This document shows, one piece after another, positions 16,212 through 27,756 of a DNA stretch of 64,000 nucleotides. The position numbers were made by a program, and so were the translations under genes. Source of the stretch: CAVOAK01 sp963664465 (GTDB taxonomy: Bacteria; Pseudomonadota; Alphaproteobacteria; UBA8366; CAVOAK01); the NCBI GenBank assembly GCA_963664465.2, contig CAXXSU010000008.1, positions 12,037 through 76,036 of the forward strand. Direction: 5' to 3'. The first letter of the stretch is position 1. Every line of letters begins with the position of its first letter. A model generated the notes under the pieces. It was not told where the DNA came from. It saw nothing but the letters and a program-made list of their open reading frames with translations, and made no database searches.

Positions 16212-18980
16212 TCAGTCGGCCGCGGCTCCCGCATCTTCATCGGCTCCCGCATCTTCATCGGCACCATCGAGCTCATCAGCACCATTGTCATCCTCGCCCA
16301 CATCGCTCAATCGACTGACCGAGGCGACCCGCTCTCCGCTTTCGACGTCGAACAAAGTGACGCCTTGAGTCCGGCGGCCGGCAATACGGATGTCGTGGAC
16401 CGGTTCGCGGATCAGTTGCCCAGCATCGGTAACCAGTACGATCTGATCGCTCGGCTCAACCGGGAATGCGGCAACGACGCTACCGTTACGCTCGCTCGTC
16501 TCTATGTTGACGATACCCCGGCCACCGCGTTTGGTAATTCGGTACTCGTAAGCTGAACTGCGCTTGCCATAGCCGTTTTCCGTCACCGTCAGGATAAACT
16601 GATCGCGCGCCGCCAGCTGATCAAACTCTTCCTGAGAGAGCCCTATCGCCTCGCCGCCTTCATCGGCTTGCTCGACCTCATCGGCCGCTTCATCTTCGCC
16701 CAACCGGCGTGACGCCGAGGCGGCCCGTAAGTAACTATTGCGCACGTCGATGTCGATTGCTTCATGGCGCAGAATCGACATTGAAATCACGACGTCGTCC
16801 TTCGCCAGGTTCATACCGCGTACTCCGGTCGAACCTCGGCCGCTGAACACGCGCACATCGGTCACACAAAACCTGATGCATTTGCCGCCGCGGGCGGCCA
16901 GCAGAACATCATCATCCCCGGTACAGGTGCAGACGTTGACCAAGTGGTCGCCTTGAGAAAGTTTCATGGCGATCTTGCCGTTCGCCTTGATGTTGGTGAA
17001 GTCGGCAAGTTTGTTGCGGCGAACCGAACCGTGCAAGGTCGCGAACATGACGGTGAGCTCGTCCCAGCTCTCCTCATCTTCCGGCAGCGCCATGACCGTC
17101 GAGATCGCCTCATCCTCCTGCAGCGGCAAAAGATTTACCATAGCCTTGCCACGCGCCTGTGGCGTCGCCTGTGGCAGGCGCCACGCTTTGAGCTGGTAAA
17201 CCATGCCGCGCGTCGAAAAGAACAGAATTGGCGCATGCGTCGAGGCAACGAAGACGTTACTCACCACATCTTCCTCACGCGTTGCCATACCGGCGCGCCC
17301 TTTGCCGCCTCGTCGCTGAGCCCGATAGGTCGATAGCGGAACGCGCTTGATGTAGCCGCGGTGGGTAACGGTGATAACCATGTCCTCGCGCTGGATAAGA
17401 TCCTCGATATCGTGCTCGATTTCCGAATCGACGATCTCGGTCCGACGTTCGTCGGCAAATTTTCCGCGCATCGATTGCAGTTCCGCGCGCATAACTTCGA
17501 ACAGCTTCGGACGCGATTGAAGAATCTCCAAATACCCGGCAATCTGCTGCGCAAGGTCCTCCATTTCCTCACCGAGTTTATCGCGCTCCATGCCGGTCAG
17601 ACGCTGCAGCCGGAGCTCTAATATCGCCCGAGCCTGCGCTTCGGATAGGCGGTACTGGCCCTCGACAACTTCGTGCCCGGGATCATCGAGCAGCCCAATA
17701 AATCTCGCCACGTCGCCAGCCGACCAATCGCGCGTTGTCAGTTGTTCGCGCGCCTCCGCTGGGTCTTTTGCTGCGCGGATCAGCTTGATGACCGGATCAA
17801 GATTGGTAATAGCAACCAGAAGGCCGACCAAAACGTGAGCCCGGTCGCGTGCGCGCCGTAGTTCAAACACCGTCCGCCGGGTTATGACTTCTTCGCGGAA
17901 TTCAACGAAGGCACTGATGATTTGCTGCAGGTTTACGGTCGACGGGCGTCCACCCGTCAGGGCCAGCATATTGACGCCAAAACTGGTCTGCAGTGGTGTC
18001 GAGCGATAGAGCTGAGCCAACACCACATCCGTCATGGCGTCGCGTCTGAGTTCGATGACGACGCGAACTCCATCGCGGTCGGACTCATCCCTGAGGTCGG
18101 AGATCCCTTCGACGACCTTCTCGCGAACGACCTCGGCGATCCGTTCAACGAGGCGCGCCTTATTTACCTGATAAGGCAATTCAGTGACGATGATCGCTTC
18201 TCGATCGTTGCCGAGGCCTTCGATGGTTGTGCGGCTCCGCATCATCACCGAGCCACGACCGGTATGGTAGGCCGAAATTATGCCCGCCTGCCCCATGATC
18301 AGCGCCCCGGTCGGAAAATCGGGACCAGGCACGAACTCCATCAGTTCGTCGATGGTGATCTGGGGGTTGTCGATATAGGCGGCGCAGGCATCCAACACTT
18401 CGCCAAGATTATGCGGCGGAATATTGGTCGCCATGCCGACCGCGATGCCGCCCGCTCCATTGACCAGCAAGTTGGGGTAACGTGCGGGAAGAACCGTGGG
18501 CTCTTCGTCCGTATCGTCGTAATTCACTTGATAATCGACAGTTTCCTTGTCGATATCAGCGAGGAGCGCTTCCGCAGTCCTTGCAAGCCGCGCCTCGGTG
18601 TAGCGGAACGCCGCGGGCGGATCACCATCCATCGATCCAAAATTTCCTTGACCGTCGATCAGCGGCAATCGCATGGAAAAAAGTTGCGCCATGCGAACCA
18701 ATGCGTCGTAGATCGCCTGGTCACCATGGGGATGATATTTGCCCATTACTTCGCCGACGATCCGGGCGGATTTACGATATGCGTGCGCCGCGTCGTAGCC
18801 GCCCTCCTTCATCGCGTAGAGGATGCGGCGATGAACGGGTTTCAAGCCGTCGCGAATATCGGGCAAGGCACGGCTGACGATCACGCTCATGGCGTAATCG
18901 AGGTAGGAACGCTGCATCTCCTCCTCGATCGTCACAGGTGCGATGTCGAAGGAATCAGGCGCAGAGGGTGTGTCGTTCAA
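16212..18980 (-). CDS. gyrA: DNA gyrase subunit A
   Basis: The 922-residue subunit breaks and rejoins DNA for negative supercoiling. The catalytic tyrosine is Tyr127 in AAFRYTEARL, and the GyrA box QRRGGKGRAG precedes the C-terminal beta-pinwheel that wraps DNA. Start is a TTG at 18980 before NDTPSAPDSF; no in-frame ATG suits the family start. The residue matching E. coli Ser83 is Gln88 (HPHGDQAIYD), while the Asp87 equivalent is kept. An acidic segment is inserted between pinwheel blades (LGEDEAADEVEQADEGGEA) and the tail is highly acidic with a repeated DEDAGA. Confidence 0.97.
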   Translation of the reverse strand: MNDTPSAPDSFDIAPVTIEEEMQRSYLDYAMSVIVSRALPDIRDGLKPVHRRILYAMKEGGYDAAHAYRKSARIVGEVMGKYHPHGDQAIYDALVRMAQLFSMRLPLIDGQGNFGSMDGDPPAAFRYTEARLARTAEALLADIDKETVDYQVNYDDTDEEPTVLPARYPNLLVNGAGGIAVGMATNIPPHNLGEVLDACAAYIDNPQITIDELMEFVPGPDFPTGALIMGQAGIISAYHTGRGSVMMRSRTTIEGLGNDREAIIVTELPYQVNKARLVERIAEVVREKVVEGISDLRDESDRDGVRVVIELRRDAMTDVVLAQLYRSTPLQTSFGVNMLALTGGRPSTVNLQQIISAFVEFREEVITRRTVFELRRARDRAHVLVGLLVAITNLDPVIKLIRAAKDPAEAREQLTTRDWSAGDVARFIGLLDDPGHEVVEGQYRLSEAQARAILELRLQRLTGMERDKLGEEMEDLAQQIAGYLEILQSRPKLFEVMRAELQSMRGKFADERRTEIVDSEIEHDIEDLIQREDMVITVTHRGYIKRVPLSTYRAQRRGGKGRAGMATREEDVVSNVFVASTHAPILFFSTRGMVYQLKAWRLPQATPQARGKAMVNLLPLQEDEAISTVMALPEDEESWDELTVMFATLHGSVRRNKLADFTNIKANGKIAMKLSQGDHLVNVCTCTGDDDVLLAARGGKCIRFCVTDVRVFSGRGSTGVRGMNLAKDDVVISMSILRHEAIDIDVRNSYLRAASASRRLGEDEAADEVEQADEGGEAIGLSQEEFDQLAARDQFILTVTENGYGKRSSAYEYRITKRGGRGIVNIETSERNGSVVAAFPVEPSDQIVLVTDAGQLIREPVHDIRIAGRRTQGVTLFDVESGERVASVSRLSDVGEDDNGADELDGADEDAGADEDAGAAAD
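16224..16259. repeat. gyrA: Two perfect 18-bp tandem repeats at the gyrA 3' end
   Basis: GGCTCCCGCATCTTCATC occurs twice head to tail and codes for the repeated DEDAGA of the GyrA acidic tail. The perfect copies suggest recent slippage. Confidence 0.85.
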
Positions 18981-19243
18981 GGTCTATCGGGGCTGTTTGT
19001 TGCCGGCAACGAATTGAGCGGTGCGACAGAGGCGCAGACCGTCATACTACAATTTACTGAATCCACAAAATCTAGCTGATTCGGGGCAACATAACAACAA
19101 AATAAGGTAGAATCGCCGGTTGAACGCGCCGTCCTAAACTAGCCCGAATTCTGGGCTCATTTGATCAATTTTTTAGGCGCGGCGAGCCCCTCCTGACAGA
19201 GGCCGCTGCTCCCTCATCGAAGCTCGATCACGCCGGCGCGACG
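18981..19243. other. Intergenic spacer upstream of gyrA
   Basis: About 260 bp between the ssb stop and the gyrA start. A short AT-rich stretch near 19080-19110 could hold the gyrA promoter. AGCCC-GAATTCT-GGGCT at about 19140-19157 is a weak hairpin with T-rich sequence after it. No gene seen. Confidence 0.4.
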
Positions 19244-19711
19244 TTAGAACGGAATTTCATCATCCAGGTCCGAGTCGGCGCCTGCCATTTCGGTCTCGCC
19301 GCCGCCTCCAGAAGACTCCGCAGCGGGCGGTGAATCGTATGACGACCCGCCGCCCTCACCCCGTGAATCGAGCATTTGCAGCTCGCCCCGAAACCTGTTG
19401 AGCACGATCTCTGTCGAATATTTTTCCTGGTTCTGGTTGTCGGTCCACTTGCGGGTCTGGAGCTGGCCCTCGACATACAGCTTGGATCCCTTGTGCAGGA
19501 AGCGCTCCGCGACATCGATCAATCGTTCATTGAATATCACAACCGAATGCCATTCGGTACGCTCCTGCATTTCGCCAGAATTTCGGTCACGCCAGCGCTC
19601 GTTGGTCGCCATCCGCAAATTAACTACCTTATTTCCGTTCTGCATCGTCCGAACTTCGGGGTCGCGGCCCACATTGCCGACAAGAATTACCTTGTTGATC
19701 GAGCCTGCCAT
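19244..19711 (-). CDS. ssb: Single-stranded DNA-binding protein
   Basis: An OB-fold domain (residues 1-110; MAGSINKVILVGNVGRDPEV) is followed by a Gly/Ser-rich linker and the acidic tip DLDDEIPF that recruits replication and repair proteins. Length 155 is normal. It is separated from uvrA by the small Gfa-like gene; ssb beside a divergent uvrA is widespread in proteobacteria. Confidence 0.97.
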   Translation of the reverse strand: MAGSINKVILVGNVGRDPEVRTMQNGNKVVNLRMATNERWRDRNSGEMQERTEWHSVVIFNERLIDVAERFLHKGSKLYVEGQLQTRKWTDNQNQEKYSTEIVLNRFRGELQMLDSRGEGGGSSYDSPPAAESSGGGGETEMAGADSDLDDEIPF

Positions 19712-19859
19712 CGTCTGACCCCTTTTTCGGTTGAATGGAGGGGCACTCTACACGCCTCTTGGTCGGTTGCAAGCGCTCACGGATGACTTAGTTGGAATAG
19801 CATGGGTTCAACCGTCATCACGGCAATTGAATGACCTGTACGGGAAGGGATTGAGCGCT

Positions 19860-20336
19860 ATGAAACTCGAGGGATCTTGTCATTGTGGGGCGGTGAGCTT
19901 CTCCGTCGACTCGAAAACACCCTATCCTTACGACCGCTGTTATTGCTCGATTTGCCGGAAGACCGCCGGCAGCGGCGGCTATGCGGTCAACGTTATGGGC
20001 GAGGCGAATTCGCTTGTCGTGAAGGGAGAGGAGAATATTCAAGTATACCAAGCCAAGGTGGAGGGCGAACCGAGCCCGGGGAAACGGCATTTCTGCCGGC
20101 ATTGCGGCAGCTACATGTTTGTAACCGACGCGCGCTGGCCCGACCTCGTGCACCCATTTGCCGCGGCGATCGATACACCCCTCCCGACACCGCCAATGCT
20201 TCAGCACATCATGCTGGGCTCCAAAGCCGCTTGGGTCGAGCCGTCGGCCGGCCCCGATGACGCCCAATTCGAGCGCTATCCGGAGTTGTCGATCGAGGAG
20301 TGGCATGACGCGAACGTTCGCGGTGACGGCAGCTGA
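19860..20336 (+). CDS. GFA (glutathione-dependent formaldehyde-activating) family protein
   Basis: The fold is shown by zinc-binding cysteines: CHCGAVSF near the start, YCSICRKTAG, then FCRHCGSYMF. The ATG at 19860 directly precedes KLEGSCHCG, where family members begin; the frame is open further upstream without support. Family members bind zinc, and some have been proposed to bind S-hydroxymethylglutathione; most are uncharacterised. It lies between ssb and uvrA in the direction of uvrA. Function here is unknown. Confidence 0.88.
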   Translation: MKLEGSCHCGAVSFSVDSKTPYPYDRCYCSICRKTAGSGGYAVNVMGEANSLVVKGEENIQVYQAKVEGEPSPGKRHFCRHCGSYMFVTDARWPDLVHPFAAAIDTPLPTPPMLQHIMLGSKAAWVEPSAGPDDAQFERYPELSIEEWHDANVRGDGS

Positions 20337-20452
20337 GCGAACACATCGATTTTGCCCAATTCTCGCGAACGGCGGGGGGAACGGAGTCGCATTGCTGGAC
20401 CTTCGACTCTATAGTCGCTCGCTCGCATGCAGCCCGCATCATCGGATAATCG

Positions 20453-23314
<2,862 letters not shown>

Positions 23315-23381
23315 GATGAGTTCGTTCGTTTGGCACCGCATTTGCCGAAAAAGGGCGGCTTTTTTCCGTAGGGAGGCAACG

Positions 23382-24922
23382 ATGGCGGAAAAATTTGACG
23401 CAATCATCATTGGGACAGGTCAATCCGGTCCCGCGTTGGCGGCCCGGCTGACCAAAGAGGGCATGAAAGCGGCAATCGTCGAGCGAAAGTTGTTTGGCGG
23501 CACCTGCGTAAATGTCGGCTGCATTCCAACCAAAACCCTGGTGGCAAGCGCGCGCGCTGCCTATATGGCCTTCACGTCGCCGGCCACAACCTATCGTTGC
23601 GCCGCGGCGCGGACTTGACCAAAGAGGGCATGAAAGCGGCAATCGTCGAGCGAAAGTTGTTTGGCGGCACCTGCGTAAATGTCGGCTGCATTCCAACCAA
23701 AACCCTGGTGGCAAGCGCGCGCGCTGCCTATATGGCCCGCCGCGGCGCGGCCGTCGTCATCGACGGCACCATCGGCGTCGATATGAAACAGGTCAAAGCC
23801 CGCAAGGATGGCATCGTCAAACAGTCGAATAACGGGGTGACGAATTGGCTCAAATCGATGGATAATCTGACCGTCTACGAGGGTCACGGCCGATTCGAAA
23901 GCGCCAATTCCGTCAGCGTGAACGGCGATCTTCTGGAAGCGGATAAAATCATCCTCAATGTCGGCGGTCGGGCGTCCGTCCCCGACATGCCGGGCATCGA
24001 CGACATCAACTACCTGACCAACTCAAACATCATGGATGTCGACTTCCTGCCCGACCACCTAGTGGTGATCGGCGGCAGTTATATCGGGCTCGAATTTGCG
24101 CAGATGTACCGCCGCTTTGGCAGCCGCGTTACCGTCGTGCAGCGCGGTGACCGGCTGATCCCGCGCGACGATGAGGACATCTCGGGCGCTGTCAGAGAGA
24201 TTGTCGAGGCCGAGGGCGTCGACGTGCGCCTCGAGGCCGAATGTACGGCGGTCGAGAAGCGCGGCGACGGCTTTGCCGTCAAGCTCAGCTGTGGCGAAGG
24301 GCCGGAGGAAGTTGAGGGCACGCACCTGCTGCTTGCCGTCGGCCGCAGCCCCAATACGGACGATTTGGGGCTCGAAATGGCCGGTGTCGAAACGGACAAA
24401 CGGGGATACATCGTCGTTGACGACGAGCTGCGTACGAATGTGCCCCATATTTGGGCGATGGGAGACGCCAACGGCCGCGGCGCCTTTACACATACCTCCT
24501 ACAACGACTACGAAATTCTCGCTGCGAACCTGTTTGACAACGACCCGCGCCGCGTTTCGGAGCGCATCACTGCCTATGGTCTCTTCATCGACCCGCCGCT
24601 CGGCCGCGTCGGCCTGACGGAACGCGAAGTTCGTGCTTCAGGGCGTAGCGCGCTGATCGGAAAAATGCCAATGGCCAGCGTTGGCAGAGCGCGAGAACGC
24701 AGCGAGACACAAGGATTCATGAAGGTCTTGATTGATGTCGAAACCGAGCGCTTTCTCGGGGCGGCTATTTTGGGCATCGGCGGCGATGAAATCGTCCATT
24801 CCATACTCGACGCGATGTATGCCGATGCGCCCTATACGGTGATCCAGCGCGCCACGCATATCCATCCGACGGTTGCGGAATTGATCCCGACCATGCTGGG
24901 CAACCTCAAACCCCTGGCATAG
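23382..24922 (+). pseudogene. Mercuric reductase-like FAD/NAD disulfide oxidoreductase, broken by an internal duplication
   Basis: The gene starts at ATG 23382 with a strong GGGAGG site and encodes the FAD-binding start MAEKFDAIIIGTGQSGPALA and redox-active disulfide GGTCVNVGCIPTKTL. A 122-bp segment holding that active site is then repeated 167 bp downstream, and 167 is not a multiple of three, so the first frame ends at TGA 23616-23618. The remaining frame (from about 23597 to 24922) has the NAD domain and the C-terminal HIHPTVAELIPTML dimer domain but no FAD-binding N-terminus. Removing one 167-bp unit restores a perfect 457-residue protein. It could be a real mutation or an assembly error. 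Confidence 0.8.
23449..23737 (+). repeat. 122-bp exact direct repeat with 45-bp spacer inside a coding gene
   Basis: Bases 23449-23570 and 23616-23737 are identical. The 45 bp between them (23571-23615) are not a copy of either flank, though GC-rich pieces (CCGCGGCGCGG) resemble the sequence after the second copy. The repeat carries the CVNVGC redox site of the host gene. Confidence 0.95.
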
Positions 24923-25787
24923 CGAGCAGCGCTCCGCGATAGGCGAGCTGCCGCGCGCCGACATCGAACGCCATCAAGTCCTCGCCAATCACGACCGGAC
25001 CGGCAAAATCATTGCGCACCTCGGCAAGGAGCGCTTCCTTGTCGAATCGCGGTGGCGCGAAATGCGTCAGCACCAAGCATTTTGCATCGGCCTCGCGCGC
25101 TACCTTGCCAACGACATCCGACAATGTGTGATAGGAGGCAACATTGCTGATGGTTTCTTCGCTGCGGTAGCCGGCGACCGGCTTCATCTCTCGGTGGATA
25201 AAGACCTCATGTAGCAGCAAGTCAGCGCCTTGCGCGGCCTCAATCAATGCGGGGCAGTAGGTCGTGTCGCCACTGACGGCAAGTTTTGAGCGGCCGTCAC
25301 CGAAAATGAAGCCGTATGCGTGCTTTACCGGTTCGTGCCTCACTTCGACCGAATGCACCACAAGCTCGCCGAGCCGCAGAACTTCCCCTTCGCCAAATTC
25401 GCTGACCTCAATTTCAAGCGCCTTCGTAGACGGGCGTTTCTCGTGGGCAATCCGTTGCTCCAACTCGGGCTTCCACAGCGCCATCAACCCGTCGACATAG
25501 CGCTTGGTGCCAGGCGGACCGAAGATCCGCTGCGGGCGGTCACGGGCCTGATGCCAACTTGAGATTACCAACTGGAAAAGGTCGACGATGTGGTCAGAGT
25601 GGAGATGAGTGAGCAGCACCGCGTCGATATCGCGGCCGGGACATCCGGCTTCGAGCAACCGCTGCGTCACGCCGGATCCGCAATCGACGAGCACGCGCGC
25701 CTCCTCGCCGACGCGGACAAGCGCCGAAGGACCGTAGCGCTCCATATCGACGCTGGGACAACCCGTGCCCAATAACGTCAGGTGCAT
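24906..25787 (-). CDS. MBL-fold metallo-hydrolase (RNase Z-like)
   Basis: The metal signature THLHSDHIVDLFQL (HxHxDH), the early TLLGTGCPSVD block and the later SGDTTY and LTHFAPPRF histidine motifs place it in the RNase Z/ElaC-like branch. The chosen ATG at 25787 has GAGGCAGG just upstream and is where relatives begin. Its 3' end overlaps the flavin reductase gene tail by 17 bp (convergent). Members include tRNA 3' processing enzymes and small-molecule hydrolases such as arylsulfatase-like proteins. I cannot choose between them, and the family's exosite arm is not obvious here. Confidence 0.88.
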   Translation of the reverse strand: MHLTLLGTGCPSVDMERYGPSALVRVGEEARVLVDCGSGVTQRLLEAGCPGRDIDAVLLTHLHSDHIVDLFQLVISSWHQARDRPQRIFGPPGTKRYVDGLMALWKPELEQRIAHEKRPSTKALEIEVSEFGEGEVLRLGELVVHSVEVRHEPVKHAYGFIFGDGRSKLAVSGDTTYCPALIEAAQGADLLLHEVFIHREMKPVAGYRSEETISNVASYHTLSDVVGKVAREADAKCLVLTHFAPPRFDKEALLAEVRNDFAGPVVIGEDLMAFDVGARQLAYRGALLAMPGV

Positions 25788-25889
25788 TTCCTGCCTCACC
25801 ACTTCACATGCCGTCACACAGGTTCGGCAAAAGCCGACGCAGCATGGTAGGCTTTGTGTTTCCGAAAGCGAAGCAAAGGTGGCAGCAGA

Positions 25890-26381
25890 ATGGACAAATT
25901 CATGATCGAGGCGATCGTCGAAGCAAAAGCTGGCATGGCCGAGGGAAATTCGCCGATCGGATCGGTATTTGTAAAGGATGGCGAGATCTTAGGCCGCGGC
26001 CGGAATACTTTGATGCGGACCAGCGATCCCACCGCGCATGCCGAGATGGAAGCCTACCGGGATGCGGCACAATACATCGCCAAGAGCTGCAAACCCGAAG
26101 ACGTGCAGAACGTGCTGGCGGGCGGCATTATTTACACGACGATGATGCCGTGTCCAATGTGCGCCGGAGCGATCATTCGCTTCGGTGCGAAAGCCGTTGT
26201 TGTCGCCGAAACACGGTCCTATGCGGACTCGGGGACGCAACCACTTATGGAACGGCAAGGTATCGATGTGACGGTGCTCGAGGCACCGGAAAGCATCGCA
26301 ATGATGGAAGAGTATTTCGGACAAAACCCCGAACGCCGCCAAGCCTACAACAGTGGTCCGCGACTGCCGCTCAAACTCTGA
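25890..26381 (+). CDS. Nucleoside/cytidine deaminase family protein
   Basis: Zinc-dependent deaminase fold: THAEM carries the zinc-binding His and catalytic Glu, and PCPMCAGAI carries the two zinc-binding cysteines. The start is set at MDKFMIEAI with a GGTGG site. About 163 residues. Relatives include guanine deaminases and tRNA adenosine deaminases; the C-terminus ending YFGQNPERRQAYNSGPRLPL is unlike TadA, so a free base or nucleoside substrate is more likely. Confidence 0.87.
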   Translation: MDKFMIEAIVEAKAGMAEGNSPIGSVFVKDGEILGRGRNTLMRTSDPTAHAEMEAYRDAAQYIAKSCKPEDVQNVLAGGIIYTTMMPCPMCAGAIIRFGAKAVVVAETRSYADSGTQPLMERQGIDVTVLEAPESIAMMEEYFGQNPERRQAYNSGPRLPLKL

Positions 26382-26451
26382 GCTCAGAGCATCGACATTT
26401 CCCTCGGGCCAGCTATGGACGTTGATCCAATACGCACCACATATAGCGCCA

Positions 26452-27666
26452 ATGACGACATCTCTCTCAAGACACAACGACGCCGAAGCCCTCGCCGCCG
26501 TTAGCTTCGAGTCCGCATACGATTGGCTGCTGGATGAAGCCTGGCGGCTGCCCGATCTGACGTCGATCTTGGACGGGCTGTGCCAGCGCATCGAGGCGGA
26601 CGGGCTGCCGCTGCTGCGCACAAGCATGACAGTCGGTACGCTGCATCCGCAGATTTCCGGATATTACGTCGTTAAATGGCGCGGCAAGGACGCCACTGAA
26701 CAAAACGGTCCACACGGCATGCAGGACATGAGCATGTTTCAGCAAAGTCCGCAGCGCGCCGTCTATGAGGAAGGCGTTTCCGTGCGTATTGCGCTCGACG
26801 ATCCGAACGACATGCCCGCATATCCCATTGCCCAAGAGATTGCCGAGGCCGGTGGCACCGACTATCTCGCAATGCCGCTCGAATTCTCGGGCGGCGAGCG
26901 CACCGCGATATCGTTCGCGACCGACCGTCCAGGCGGGTTCTCCAGCGCCGAAACGCTGGAGCTCTATCGTGTCGTGTCGATCACCTCACGCTTGTTGGAA
27001 GTAAAGGCGCTGCGCCGGACAACGGCCAACTTGCTCGACACCTACATCGGCCACATCGCCGGACAGCGCGTCCTCGACGGCGAAGTACAACGAGGCCACG
27101 GCCAGACCATTCCCGCCGTGCTCTGGTATTGCGACCTGCGGCAGTCGACAGCGCTCTCCGACTCGACAGCACGCGACGAAATGATTGAAACACTGAACGA
27201 CTTCTTTCAATGCCTCGCCGATGCGGTTGAAGAGGCGGGTGGCGAAATTCTCAAATTCATCGGCGATGCGATGCTGGCGATCTTTCCATTATCCCATCAA
27301 GCAAATGTCGCAAGCGCCGAATGCGAAGTCGCGCTTGCCGCGGCAGAACAGGCCATCGCCAACGTCGCCGAACTCAACATAAAACGCGCCGACGATGGAA
27401 AACCGCCGCTTTCCCAAGGCATTGCGCTCCATGTCGGTGACGTCATGTTCGGCAACATCGGCGCCGAAAAACGACTCGATTTCACGGTCATTGGTCCCGC
27501 GGTCAACACCGTTGCGCGGCTCGAAAAACTGTCCTCTGACCTGGACAAGTCGCTGGTCTTTTCAAGCGCTTTCGCGCGCCATACGCAACGTGAAATCGAG
27601 GATCTCGGAACTCACAATCTGCGCGGCATCGAGGAACCGGTGAAGGTCTACACCTTGCGTCGCTGA
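26452..27666 (+). CDS. Class III adenylate/guanylate cyclase
   Basis: The C-terminal half (residues about 215-404) is a class III cyclase domain: PAVLWYCDLRQST with metal-binding Asp228, GGEILKFIGDAML with Asp272, and IGPAVNTVARLEKL. It should make cAMP or cGMP. The first about 200 residues lack membrane helices and resemble no sensor I recognise; they may be a GAF-like regulatory part. The chosen ATG at 26452 is the start of the clearly folded region. Substrate and signal are unknown. Confidence 0.9.
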   Translation: MTTSLSRHNDAEALAAVSFESAYDWLLDEAWRLPDLTSILDGLCQRIEADGLPLLRTSMTVGTLHPQISGYYVVKWRGKDATEQNGPHGMQDMSMFQQSPQRAVYEEGVSVRIALDDPNDMPAYPIAQEIAEAGGTDYLAMPLEFSGGERTAISFATDRPGGFSSAETLELYRVVSITSRLLEVKALRRTTANLLDTYIGHIAGQRVLDGEVQRGHGQTIPAVLWYCDLRQSTALSDSTARDEMIETLNDFFQCLADAVEEAGGEILKFIGDAMLAIFPLSHQANVASAECEVALAAAEQAIANVAELNIKRADDGKPPLSQGIALHVGDVMFGNIGAEKRLDFTVIGPAVNTVARLEKLSSDLDKSLVFSSAFARHTQREIEDLGTHNLRGIEEPVKVYTLRR

Positions 27667-27756
27667 CGACGATGCCGCTCGACGTCGAATAAGCGTTCGC
27701 GCTGAATTGATGTGCGCGCGCTTGCTTGGACCATCCATTCCTGATGTCATGGCGCC

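Noticed and set aside
17922..19079. 385-codon open frame on the plus strand
   Set aside because: It is the antisense shadow of gyrA in high-GC DNA and has no family features.
23344..23367. Hairpin after uvrA followed by a T run
   Set aside because: The stem (GCCG/CGGC) is only four pairs and the T run directly precedes the next gene's ribosome site, so it is weak as a terminator.
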